DNA from: Nitrobacter sp039808345
GTDB taxonomy: Bacteria; Pseudomonadota; Alphaproteobacteria; Rhizobiales; Xanthobacteraceae
Assembly (NCBI RefSeq): GCF_047824785.1
Contig: NZ_CP181167.1
Location: 1,426,001-1,490,000, forward strand
DNA: 64,000 nucleotides
Reading direction: 5' to 3'
The stretch's first letter is position 1. Every line of letters starts with the position of its first letter. The position numbers and the translations under genes were made by a program. A model generated the notes under the pieces. The model worked only from the letters and a program-made list of their open reading frames with translations. It searched no databases and had not been told where the DNA came from. Shown here one piece after another: positions 7,675 to 16,215 of the stretch.

Positions 7675-8745
7675 TCAAGGCGTGGCGCGCTCCTTGGACT
7701 CCGCAAGCGCCTGTTCCGCGATGGCGGCCACCTCGGCTGCGGGGATATCCTTCATGCAGCGATGGTCGTTCCTGGTGCAGACCGGACGATGGCACGGCTG
7801 GCACGGGAGGGGCGCTTTCGTCTGGATCGTCGCGGCGAGGCCGTTCAAGGGCCCCCAGTGATAGGGACTGGTCGGCCCGAAAATGCCCATCGTCGGTGTT
7901 CCGAGCGCCGCCGCAACGTGCATCAGACCGGAGTCGTTTGATATCGCGAGCGCGGCCCCCGCCATCGCCAGGATGCCGTTTCGCAGGTCGTGACCCGTCA
8001 GATCACGGACCCGCGGGCCCCCGATTGCGGCGATGTCGGTCGCCAGCGCCTTTTCCTTGGGCCCGCCGACGACCCAGATATCGATGCCGCGCTCAGCCAG
8101 TCTGCGGGCGGTCTCGGCAAAGTAACTCCAGCGCTTGCTCGGGCCGACCGCTCCTGGCGCCAGCGCCACCGCCGGTCCCGCGCCCAGTCCTTGCGCCTGC
8201 CGCCAGTGGGCGACGTCTTCGCTGGATACCCGAAGCTGGGGCGCGGGCCATTCAGGCGGCCGTGCCGCTCCGGCGGGAAGCGCGAGGGACGCCTTGCGGT
8301 CGATCATGCGCGGCAGCGCTCTTTCGCCCCAGCGCCAGCGGTTGATCAGGCCGAAACGGGCTTCGCCGACATAACCCACCCGCTCCGGGATGGCGGCCAG
8401 CGTGGGCGCGATTGCCGACTTCCAGGTGCGGGGCATGACGAAGGCCGTTCCATACCGCCGCGCGCGGAGCTGCCGGGCGAGACCCCACTGTTGGGTGAGC
8501 GCCAGCCGGCTTCGGGGGAGATCCCAGACCACGCCGGCGCGTACCCCCGGCATGTAATCGACCAGCGGCGCGCAAAGCGTTGTCACCAGCAGGTCCACCG
8601 GCCGGTTTGGCCAGCGCTGCTTGAGAACCCGCACCACGGTATGGCCGCGCACGAAATCGCCGATCCACATATAGGGAATGATCAGAATGGGCCGGGTATC
8701 GTCCGGGTCGACCATTTCCAGTTTATATGATGAATCTATGTTCAT
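7675..8745 (-). CDS. waaF: Lipopolysaccharide heptosyltransferase II (glycosyltransferase family 9)
   Basis: The 356-residue protein is predicted to transfer the second core heptose. Family 9 features are the N-terminal ILIIPYMWIGDFVRGHTVVRVLKQRWP, then ALAPGAVGPSKRW, and ALAISNDSGLMHVAAALGTPTMGIFGPTSP, the nucleotide-sugar site with the D-S-G-L-x-H variant typical of WaaF. The ATG at 8745 has no strong ribosome-binding site; an ATG at 8715 just before the conserved strand is an alternative. The C terminus has a Cys-rich stretch (CQPCHRPVCTRNDHRC) common in WaaF. It heads the waaF-gmhA-gmhB operon. Confidence 0.88.
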   Translation of the reverse strand: MNIDSSYKLEMVDPDDTRPILIIPYMWIGDFVRGHTVVRVLKQRWPNRPVDLLVTTLCAPLVDYMPGVRAGVVWDLPRSRLALTQQWGLARQLRARRYGTAFVMPRTWKSAIAPTLAAIPERVGYVGEARFGLINRWRWGERALPRMIDRKASLALPAGAARPPEWPAPQLRVSSEDVAHWRQAQGLGAGPAVALAPGAVGPSKRWSYFAETARRLAERGIDIWVVGGPKEKALATDIAAIGGPRVRDLTGHDLRNGILAMAGAALAISNDSGLMHVAAALGTPTMGIFGPTSPYHWGPLNGLAATIQTKAPLPCQPCHRPVCTRNDHRCMKDIPAAEVAAIAEQALAESKERATP

Positions 8746-8954
8746 ATTTTGATCGACGTGCGATGCATGATCACGATCCGGATGTTATGTAATAATCCGG
8801 GATCGAAGGGTGGGTCTTCGGTATCCGCTCCGACCGGTGAGGTAAAGTTATCTCGCTCGCTGTTTTTCACGATCCGAGCGCATCTCGCAGGCTCACCGAA
8901 GTTGCCTCGCGGGCCGGAGTGGGGCAAACCGGGACGCGAATGTTGGAATCGGGC

Positions 8955-9177
8955 CACTAGCGGCGTATTCCGCAAGAGTGGATGCCGGCCTTGCGATCAG
9001 AATGCACGCAAGTTCTTGATTGAGAAGGTTTTCTTCACGCGAACCGGATTCCGCTTAGCCGGAAAAGGCTCTAGAGTCTGATCCAGCTACGTTGAATCAG
9101 AATTCCAGCCCTAACTTTTTGATCGAGCATGATCTTATCCGAAAACCGGGTTCCATTTTTCGGGGTCATGCTCTAAG
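8955..9177. repeat. Tandem pair of intergenic repeats in the waaF-hldD divergent region
   Basis: The 459-base gap between the divergent waaF and hldD genes is gene-free. Its right half holds degenerate copies of the interspersed repeats: one runs to GGCTCTAG at 9067-9074, and a second contains GAGCATGATC, GAAAACCGGGTTCC and ATGCTCTAA (to 9177). The left half (8746-8954) should hold both promoters; I could not identify convincing -35/-10 elements. The last repeat ends 28 bases before the hldD start. Confidence 0.65.
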
Positions 9178-9204
9178 CAGGCGCATACTCGGGACGGGGA
9201 CATC

Positions 9205-10185
9205 ATGCTGCTGGTAACCGGAGGCGCCGGTTTTATCGGATCGAATCTCGTGGCCGCGTTGAACGACGCCGGGCGAGGCGATGTGGTCGTGTGCGATGCG
9301 CTGGGGCATGACGGAAAGTGGCGCAACCTCGCCAAACGGCAGCTTGCGGATGTCGTTCCGCCCGCGGAATTGATGGCCTGGTTGAGCGGCCGTCGTCTCG
9401 ACGCTGTCTTTCATCTCGGCGCGATCTCCGAGACCACCGCGACCGACGGCGACCTCGTCGTCGAGACCAATTTCCGGCTGTCGCTGCGGTTGCTCGACTG
9501 GTGCACTGAGACCATGACGCCTTTCATCTACGCCTCGTCGGCGTCTACCTACGGCGACGGCGCGCAGGGCTTTCGCGACGATCAATCGCTGGCCGCGCTG
9601 CGGACGCTCCGGCCGATGAATCTCTACGGCTGGAGCAAGCACCTGTTCGACGTGGCCGTCGTGGGCCGCGTCGCCAAAGGGGACGCTCTGCCGCCGCAAT
9701 GGGCCGGCCTGAAGTTCTTCAACGTGTTCGGACCGAATGAATATCACAAAGGCTCCATGATGAGCGTGCTGACGCGCCGCTTCAGCGATGTGAAGGATGG
9801 CCGCCCGGTGCAGCTGTTCAAGTCGCATCGCGAGGGCATCGCCGACGGCGATCAGCGCCGCGATTTCATCTATGTCGACGACGTCGTGCGGGTGATGATG
9901 TGGCTGCTGGCCACGCCTTCCGTGAGCGGCCTGTTCAACGTAGGAACCGGCAAGGCCCGCAGTTTTCGCGACCTGATGACGGCGGCCTATGCCTCGCTCG
10001 GCGAGAAGCCGAAGATCGAATACGTCGATATGCCCGAACAGATTCGCGGCGCCTACCAGTACTTTACGCAGGCCGATGTCTCGCGCTTGCAAGGCGCGGG
10101 CTATAACGGCGGCTTCACGCCGCTGGAGGAGGCCGTCGATGCCTATGTCAAAGGCTATCTCGATCGTGATGATCGCTTTCGCTGA
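9205..10185 (+). CDS. hldD: ADP-L-glycero-D-manno-heptose 6-epimerase
   Basis: This 326-residue NADP-type short-chain epimerase converts ADP-D-glycero- to ADP-L-glycero-D-manno-heptose, the donor used by WaaC and WaaF. It opens directly with LLVTGGAGFIGSNLVAAL, carries AISETTATDGD, the catalytic YGWSK, and the diagnostic LKFFNVFGPNEYHKGSM and RRDFIYVDDVV. GGGACGGGGAC upstream of the ATG serves as ribosome-binding region. hldE follows after about 90 bases that contain a degenerate repeat (near 10190-10262), so the two genes are probably cotranscribed. Confidence 0.94.
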   Translation: MLLVTGGAGFIGSNLVAALNDAGRGDVVVCDALGHDGKWRNLAKRQLADVVPPAELMAWLSGRRLDAVFHLGAISETTATDGDLVVETNFRLSLRLLDWCTETMTPFIYASSASTYGDGAQGFRDDQSLAALRTLRPMNLYGWSKHLFDVAVVGRVAKGDALPPQWAGLKFFNVFGPNEYHKGSMMSVLTRRFSDVKDGRPVQLFKSHREGIADGDQRRDFIYVDDVVRVMMWLLATPSVSGLFNVGTGKARSFRDLMTAAYASLGEKPKIEYVDMPEQIRGAYQYFTQADVSRLQGAGYNGGFTPLEEAVDAYVKGYLDRDDRFR

Positions 10186-10275
10186 GGCGCTGGAGCACGA
10201 TCCCCGAAAAGTGGAAGAGCTTGAGCCTGGTTCAATGCAGATTGCATCAGACTTCAGTAACAGGTGAAGGGTTTG

Positions 10276-11745
10276 ATGATCGATTTTGACGGCTTGTCGA
10301 ATGCGTTTTCCGGCCAGACCGTGCTCTGTGTCGGCGACCTGATGCTCGACGAGTTCGTGTACGGCGAAATTTCGCGCATCTCGCCGGAGGCTCCAGCCCC
10401 GGTCATCGCGGTTCAGCGAAGTGAAACAAACGTCGGGGGAGCCGGCAATGTGGCGCGCAACATTGCCGCGCTCGGCGCGCGCTGCATCTTCGTCGGATTG
10501 GCCGGAGAGGATGACGCGGGCGAGAGGCTGCGGACCACGCTGTCGAGGGAGCGCCTGATCGAGCCGCTGTTGATTTCGGATCCGGCGCGGCCGACGACGC
10601 GCAAGGTGCGTTTCGTTTCCGAGCATTTTTCGACCCACATGCTGCGCGCGGATTGGGAAACGCTTGCCCCGGCGTCGGGGGAGGTCGAGCAGGCCCTGAT
10701 CGATGCGATTCTGCCGCAACTGCCACGCGCCGACATCGTATTGTTGTCCGACTATGCCAAGGGAGTGCTGACGGCGCGGGTGATCCGCAGCGTCATCGAC
10801 GCCGCTCGTTCGCTCGGCAAGCGGGTGATCGTCGATCCGAAGAGCGCCGATTTCGGAATCTATCGCGGCGCGACCCTTCTCACGCCAAACAGCAAGGAAT
10901 TCACGGACGCAACCGGTCGCCGCGCGGATGATCAGGCAAGTCTCGCAACGGCTGCGCGGGACCTGATGCGGATCGCGGACTGCGAAGCCTTGCTGGTGAC
11001 GCAAAGCGAGCATGGCATGACGCTCGTGCCGGGCGAGGGCGAGGTCATTCATGTTCCCGCTCATACGGTCAAGGTCCGCGACGTGACGGGCGCCGGCGAC
11101 ACTGTCGTCGCGACGCTCGCGGTTTCGCTGGCGGCGGGCGCGGACTGGGAGGCCGCATTGCGGACGGCGAGCGCGGCGGCTGCTGTCGCTGTCGCCAAGA
11201 GCGGGACGGCGATTGTCACCCTCGCGGAACTGCGCCGCAATATCCTGCCGCCGGCCTCCCTGGCCGCCGAGGAGAAGATCGCGCGATCCGCGGGCGACCT
11301 TGACCAGCACCTGACGGCATGGCGTGAACAGGGGCTGCGGATCGGCTTCACCAATGGCTGCTTCGATATCCTGCACCCCGGCCACGTCAAGGTGCTGACC
11401 GGCGCGCGCGCCGCGTGCGATCGGCTGATTGTCGGATTGAACAGCGATGCGTCGGTGAAGCGGTTGAAGGGCGAGGACCGCCCGATCCAGAACGAGCGCG
11501 CGCGCGCGGAAGTGCTTGCCGCGCTCGAAGCCGTCGATCTCGTCGCGATCTTCGAGGAGGATACGCCGATGAACCTGATCGGGCGAATCCAGCCGAACGT
11601 GCTCGTCAAGGGCGGAGATTATTCTCTTGAGCAAGTCGTCGGTCAGGAGCTAGTTACTGCACGAGGCGGCGAGGTTATTCTGATCGACATCCTGCAGGGA
11701 TTCAGCACGACATCGCTGGTGAAACGCGCGGGAGGCCGGGCATGA
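10276..11745 (+). CDS. hldE: Bifunctional heptose 7-phosphate kinase / heptose 1-phosphate adenylyltransferase
   Basis: The 489-residue protein performs two steps of ADP-heptose synthesis. Residues 1-320 form a PfkB/ribokinase domain (VLCVGDLMLDEFVYGEISRI; VKVRDVTGAGDTVVATLA with the catalytic Asp). Residues 345-485 form the nucleotidyltransferase domain (RIGFTNGCFDILHPGHVKVL with the HxGH motif). I use the ATG at 10276 because GAAGGG lies just before it; a GTG at 10264 is in frame but poorly placed. Length and domain order match the usual fused enzyme. It lies directly after hldD. Confidence 0.94.
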   Translation: MIDFDGLSNAFSGQTVLCVGDLMLDEFVYGEISRISPEAPAPVIAVQRSETNVGGAGNVARNIAALGARCIFVGLAGEDDAGERLRTTLSRERLIEPLLISDPARPTTRKVRFVSEHFSTHMLRADWETLAPASGEVEQALIDAILPQLPRADIVLLSDYAKGVLTARVIRSVIDAARSLGKRVIVDPKSADFGIYRGATLLTPNSKEFTDATGRRADDQASLATAARDLMRIADCEALLVTQSEHGMTLVPGEGEVIHVPAHTVKVRDVTGAGDTVVATLAVSLAAGADWEAALRTASAAAAVAVAKSGTAIVTLAELRRNILPPASLAAEEKIARSAGDLDQHLTAWREQGLRIGFTNGCFDILHPGHVKVLTGARAACDRLIVGLNSDASVKRLKGEDRPIQNERARAEVLAALEAVDLVAIFEEDTPMNLIGRIQPNVLVKGGDYSLEQVVGQELVTARGGEVILIDILQGFSTTSLVKRAGGRA

Positions 11746-11813
11746 TGGATCGTGTCCGACCGGCGCGCTCCCGCATCGCCATGACTTTCCGCTTCTGACG
11801 ATCTGGACGACGC

Positions 11814-13757
11814 ATGAACCTCCGCCGAAAATTCACGCTCCGAAACGCTCTGATTGCGCTGCATGACCTGTTGGCGGTCGTGGGCGCTCTGTTTGTGAGC
11901 TGCTATTTCCGTTTTGAGTATTCTGCCTTCACCGCTCGTCTGCCGTTGCTCATCGATCTGCTTCCTTACTTCCTGGCCATTGCTGCGGCTATCTTTTATG
12001 TCTTCCATCTGACCACGGCAAAATGGCGATTCTTTTCGCTTCTGGATGCGCTCAATATCGTCAAGGCCTCCACGCTTCTGGCGCTTGTCATTCTGGTCTT
12101 CGATTATGTCGTCATCGCGCCGGAGTTTTACGGTGCTTTCTTCCTCGGAAAAAAGACGATCATCCTCTACTGGCTGTTGCAGATATTCCTTCTGGCAGCC
12201 ACGCGCTCCGCCTATCGATACTTCCGCTACAGGCGGACCCTGGTTCATGTAAAGGCCGATGATGCGACCCCGGCGATCGTCGTCGGCCGCGCGGCGGATG
12301 CCGAGATACTTTTCCGCTCTGTCGAGAGCGGGGCGGTCAAGCAGTTGCGTCCGGTCGGCCTGCTGTCACCGTCGCCGGCCGATATCGGCCAGACGATACG
12401 CGGCGTTTCAGTCCTGGGCGGTGTGGACGAACTCGAGGAAGTGATAGCAGATATCGCGGAGCGGCAGGGGCCGATCAAGCGCATTATCATGACGCCTTCC
12501 GCCTTCGAGCCTGACGCCCAGCCGGAAGCGGTTCTCGCCCACGGCCGCAGACTTGGCATCAAGGTAAGCCGGTTGCCCTCGCTTGGGGAGGGCGGGGAGA
12601 TCCCGCGCCTGACGCCGGTCGCCGTTGAAGATCTTCTGCTTCGCCCAAGCCGCACCATCGACTATGAGCGGCTTGAGGGATTGATCAAGAACAAGTCGGT
12701 TGTCGTGACCGGCGGCGGCGGATCGATAGGGTCCGAAATCTGCAGACGGGTCGTGACGTTCGGCGCGAGCCGCCTGCTGATCGTCGAAAATTCTGAACCG
12801 GCGCTCTATGCGATCATGGAGGAACTCGCCGCCACCAGCCGGGCCGCCGTCGTGGAAGGCCGCATTGCCGACATTCGCGATCGCGAGCGGCTGATGCGCT
12901 TGATGAACGAATTCAAGCCGGACATCGTGTTTCATGCGGCCGCGCTCAAGCATGTTCCCATTCTCGAACGGGATTGGGGCGAAGGCGTCAAGACCAACAT
13001 TTTCGGTTCGGTCAACGTCGCCGATGCAGCGCTGGCGTCGGGCGCCGAATCCATGGTGATGATCTCCACCGACAAGGCGATCGAGCCGGTGTCGATGCTC
13101 GGGCTGACCAAACGCTTTGCCGAGATGTATTGTCAGGCTCTGGATCGCGATCTGGCGGTGTATACGGCCGGCAAGGTTCCGATGCGGCTGATTTCGGTCC
13201 GTTTCGGCAACGTGCTGGCGTCGAACGGATCGGTGGTGCCGAAGTTCAAGGCGCAGATCGAAGCCGGCGGTCCGGTGACCGTCACGCATCCGGACATGGT
13301 TCGCTACTTCATGACGATCCGCGAAGCCTGCGATCTCGTCATCACCGCGGCAAGCCATGCGGCGATGCCGGAACGTCATGACGTATCCGTCTATGTCCTG
13401 AACATGGGGCAGCCTGTGAAGATCGTCGATCTTGCCGAACGCATGATCAGCCTGTCCGGCCTGCAGCCTCACCGCGACATCGAGATTGTTTTTACCGGGG
13501 TTCGGCCCGGCGAACGAATGAACGAAATCCTGTTCGCGAGCGAGGAGCCGACGATCGAGATCGGCTTGCCGGGGATCCTGGCGGCAAAACCGAACGAACC
13601 GCCGATAGACACGATCCGTGAGTGGATCGCGGTCCTGAAGCAAGCCGTCGCGAGCGACAACAAGCTGGCGATCCGTTCGATCCTGAAAGACGCCGTGCCG
13701 GAGTTCGGCGGGCAGCCCGCGCAAACATCGCCCCTTGCGCCCGATATGCCGCGATGA
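11814..13757 (+). CDS. Membrane-bound nucleoside-diphosphate-sugar dehydratase/epimerase (FlaA1/CapD/WbpM family)
   Basis: The 647-residue protein has four predicted N-terminal membrane helices (about 12-135), a CoA-binding-like Rossmann domain (140-280), then the catalytic NAD domain beginning VVVTGGGGSIGSEICRR (about 297). Relatives (WbpM, PglF) make UDP-4-keto-6-deoxy-HexNAc, the precursor of QuiNAc, FucNAc or bacillosamine in O-antigens. STDKA (about 417) is present. In my alignment the Met of PglF-type MGxTKR is Leu here (MLGLTKR), as far as I know a variant also found in related rhizobial proteins. It lies about 70 bases after hldE and is the likely source of a 6-deoxy amino sugar for this LPS. 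Confidence 0.88.
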   Translation: MNLRRKFTLRNALIALHDLLAVVGALFVSCYFRFEYSAFTARLPLLIDLLPYFLAIAAAIFYVFHLTTAKWRFFSLLDALNIVKASTLLALVILVFDYVVIAPEFYGAFFLGKKTIILYWLLQIFLLAATRSAYRYFRYRRTLVHVKADDATPAIVVGRAADAEILFRSVESGAVKQLRPVGLLSPSPADIGQTIRGVSVLGGVDELEEVIADIAERQGPIKRIIMTPSAFEPDAQPEAVLAHGRRLGIKVSRLPSLGEGGEIPRLTPVAVEDLLLRPSRTIDYERLEGLIKNKSVVVTGGGGSIGSEICRRVVTFGASRLLIVENSEPALYAIMEELAATSRAAVVEGRIADIRDRERLMRLMNEFKPDIVFHAAALKHVPILERDWGEGVKTNIFGSVNVADAALASGAESMVMISTDKAIEPVSMLGLTKRFAEMYCQALDRDLAVYTAGKVPMRLISVRFGNVLASNGSVVPKFKAQIEAGGPVTVTHPDMVRYFMTIREACDLVITAASHAAMPERHDVSVYVLNMGQPVKIVDLAERMISLSGLQPHRDIEIVFTGVRPGERMNEILFASEEPTIEIGLPGILAAKPNEPPIDTIREWIAVLKQAVASDNKLAIRSILKDAVPEFGGQPAQTSPLAPDMPR

Positions 13758-13770
13758 ACCCCGGCGTCAT

Positions 13771-13900
13771 TATAGCGTTTTCGAGCGAAGCATGTCCTCG
13801 GGCTCGTCCCGAGGATGGGTACCGGTTCGCGTGAAGAAAACGCGTCAGATCAAAATCTGAGGGCCTCGCTTCTGATTCAATCAGAAGCGATAATGCTCTA
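13771..13900. repeat. Intergenic repeat whose terminal CTAG supplies the stop of the next gene
   Basis: The copy starts ATAGCGTTTTCGAGCGAAG, includes CCGGTTCGCGTGAAGAAAACGCG, an inner CTCGGGCTCGTCCCGAG hairpin insertion and the hairpin TCGCTTCTGAT/ATCAGAAGCGA, and ends ATGCTCTAG at 13901. The minus-strand TAG at 13900-13898, part of this CTAG, is the stop codon of the convergent membrane-protein gene. Confidence 0.75.
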
Positions 13901-14887
13901 GGTGCTCTCGACTGGAACCGATCCCTTCTGGCTCCTCTCGGCGCTGAAAATCCAGACGAGTCCCCCGAGCGCGCCGACGACCAGAAAAACCCCGCCGTAT
14001 AACAGGGAGACATTGACGCCTTCGCCGGTCGCCAGCCCGGCATATCCGAACGTCAGGGCCATGGACGCTTCGCGCACGCCCCATCCAGCGATCGAGATCG
14101 GCAGCATCGTGATCAGCATGACCGGTGGAACAAGCAGGAAAATCTCGCCGAAAAGGACGGGTGCGGCGATCGCCTTCACCACGCACCATGCGATCACCAC
14201 GGCGAGAAAATGGATGAGCAGCGACAGAAACGTAATTTTCGGCCAGCGTTCTCGATCGAAGATGGCGCGGTTGGTAATGACGGAGCAGGTGCGAAGATGG
14301 TGAACGGCGCGGATACGTCCGAGCCAGCGCCAGTGCAGCCTGCCGAGAAGCAGGAAGCCGCCGGCGGCCGCGAGCGCAACAAGATCGACGAACATCAGCG
14401 CCAGCCGGCCTTGGGGATCATTGATCAGGCGTAAACTCCAGGGCAGGCTCGCGGCGATCAGCAGGCCGAGCGCGATCAGGCCGATCGCGCGGTCGACGAA
14501 GATCGAATAGGCCGCCGCCCGCCAACCGGCCGGGCCACGTCCGACCAGCCAGAGCCGCATGGCGTCGCCGCCGATCGACGAAGGCAGGGTCTGGTTGAAA
14601 AACGAGCCGATCATGCAATAGCGCACCGCCTGCGCGACCGAGAGGCTGGCGCCGCAGTCGGCGCTGATTTCCCGCCACCGCAGGGCGCTGGCGAACACCT
14701 GCGACAGCGTGGCGGCAATGGCCAGCGCAATCCAGACGGCGCTGGTGAAACCAAGGCGAGAGAACAGGTCGGAAATGTCGACCTTGCGGAGCGCAAGGTA
14801 GAGCAGGGCGGCCGAGATCAATATTTTTGCCGTTGAAAGCAGGATCCGGCGCATTGCGCTTGTCTGTGCCGCGGTTAAATTGGCCAT
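13898..14887 (-). CDS. Flippase-like membrane protein (UPF0104 / lysylphosphatidylglycerol-synthase membrane-domain family)
   Basis: This 329-residue polytopic protein shows about eight hydrophobic helices. Family signatures are LYLALRKVDISDLFSRL near the N terminus, SFFNQTLPSSIGGDAMRLWLVGR and MLPISIAGWGVREASMAL. Relatives include AglD-type and dolichol-phosphate-related proteins of polysaccharide loci; the biochemical role is usually unknown. I start at MANLTAAQTS (14887) because GAAGAG precedes it and an upstream GTG at 15001 would add a hydrophilic tail. It is divergent from the UDP-glucuronate epimerase-like gene. Its stop codon lies in the end of an intergenic repeat. A second member of the same family is at 39177-40313. 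Confidence 0.75.
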   Translation of the reverse strand: MANLTAAQTSAMRRILLSTAKILISAALLYLALRKVDISDLFSRLGFTSAVWIALAIAATLSQVFASALRWREISADCGASLSVAQAVRYCMIGSFFNQTLPSSIGGDAMRLWLVGRGPAGWRAAAYSIFVDRAIGLIALGLLIAASLPWSLRLINDPQGRLALMFVDLVALAAAGGFLLLGRLHWRWLGRIRAVHHLRTCSVITNRAIFDRERWPKITFLSLLIHFLAVVIAWCVVKAIAAPVLFGEIFLLVPPVMLITMLPISIAGWGVREASMALTFGYAGLATGEGVNVSLLYGGVFLVVGALGGLVWIFSAERSQKGSVPVEST

Positions 14888-15061
14888 CGGGCTCTTCAGG
14901 ACTGGTGGATGTCCTGTCTTGGTATGGTTTTGGGTTGCCTCTGGCAACAGCCGCGCGCAGCAGGGTATTGCGGTCCCGCGATACCGTGGATAACGAGACA
15001 CGGCTGACTTCTTGTGCTGCGGCTCACATTTCCCGAGCGGTCACATTTCTTGAGGAGCGAA

Positions 15062-16081
15062 ATGTCGGATCACCCGATATTGGTTACCGGCGCGGCGGGC
15101 TTCATCGGGTTTCACGTCGCCGGCCGACTCCTGAAACAGGGGCATCGGGTTGTCGGCATCGACAGTCTCAACGATTATTATGATCCCGCACTCAAGGAGT
15201 GCCGGCTTGAGATCCTGCGCGGGGATTCGCGCTTCCGTTTCGTCAAGGCCGATCTGGCTGATCGCGAGGCGGCAGCCGCCTTGTTCGCCGAACATCCTCT
15301 TTCGGTCGTGCTCCATCTCGCGGCGCAGGCGGGGGTGCGATATTCGTTGCAGAATCCCCATACCTACGTGGATTCCAATCTCAAAGCGTTTGCAAACGTT
15401 CTTGAAGGCTGTCGTCACGCCTCCTGTCCGCACCTGCTCTTTGCTTCATCGTCCTCTGTTTACGGTGCGAACACGAAGCTTCCCTTTTCCGTTCATGACA
15501 ATGTCGATCACCCGATCAGCCTCTATGCGGCGACGAAGAAGTCCAATGAATTGATGGCGCATGCCTACAGCCACCTCTACCGCATTCCGACGACGGGATT
15601 GCGGTTCTTCACGGTCTATGGTCCGTGGTACCGGCCCGACATGGCGCTCTACAAGTTCGCCGATGCGATCGTCGCGGGGCAGCCGATCAAGCTGTTCAAC
15701 CATGGCAACATGCAGCGGGATTTCACCTTCGTGGATGACGTGGTGGAAGCCGTTGTCCGCCTGATCGATCGCGCGCCACAGGCTCATGCAAGCTGGTCGG
15801 GCGATGCTCCGGATGCGGGGACCAGTTCGGCTCCATGGCGGATCTATAATATCGGCAACAACAAGCCCGCGGAGTTGATGGACGTCGTCGCTCTTCTGGA
15901 GAAGGCGCTCGGACGATCCGCGCAAAAGGAATTGCTGCCGATGCAACCCGGCGACGTACAGGCGACATTCGCTGATATCGATGACCTCGCCCGTGACGTC
16001 GGTTTCCGTCCCTCGACGTCGCTGGAGGATGGTATCCATCGTTTTGCCGACTGGTATTGCCGGTATCATCGGGTCAATTGA
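15062..16081 (+). CDS. lspL: NAD-dependent epimerase, probably UDP-glucuronate 4-epimerase
   Basis: The 339-residue short-chain epimerase matches the GAE/LspL type, which makes UDP-galacturonate from UDP-glucuronate for lipid A and core decoration in rhizobia. Visible are PILVTGAAGFIGFHVAGRLL, the family-typical VVGIDSLNDYYDPALKE, HLAAQAGVRYS, SSSSVYG and the catalytic YAATKKSNE, then LRFFTVYGPWYRPDMALYKF. TGAGGAG five bases before the ATG at 15062 decides the start; an ATG-less extension upstream is unlikely. The gene is monocistronic or leads manC, 134 bases downstream. The symbol is given by similarity and the exact sugar is inferred. Confidence 0.82.
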   Translation: MSDHPILVTGAAGFIGFHVAGRLLKQGHRVVGIDSLNDYYDPALKECRLEILRGDSRFRFVKADLADREAAAALFAEHPLSVVLHLAAQAGVRYSLQNPHTYVDSNLKAFANVLEGCRHASCPHLLFASSSSVYGANTKLPFSVHDNVDHPISLYAATKKSNELMAHAYSHLYRIPTTGLRFFTVYGPWYRPDMALYKFADAIVAGQPIKLFNHGNMQRDFTFVDDVVEAVVRLIDRAPQAHASWSGDAPDAGTSSAPWRIYNIGNNKPAELMDVVALLEKALGRSAQKELLPMQPGDVQATFADIDDLARDVGFRPSTSLEDGIHRFADWYCRYHRVN

Positions 16082-16215
16082 TGGGGCTGTCGGGGTTTCC
16101 ATGATCCGATCAAGTGCCGAAGGCTTTCGTCTGAAAGCTTGTGGCGTCCCGTTGATCCGGGTTCGCATCGATAAAGGCTGCTGGAGTCTGACAAATCACA
16201 TGTGGAGATGGTGTT

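Noticed and set aside
9166..11634. Very long open frame (822 codons) on the minus strand over hldD and hldE
   Set aside because: It is antisense to two unmistakable genes, rich in Arg/His/Gly/Asp as expected from the complement of GC-rich coding DNA, and shows no domain.
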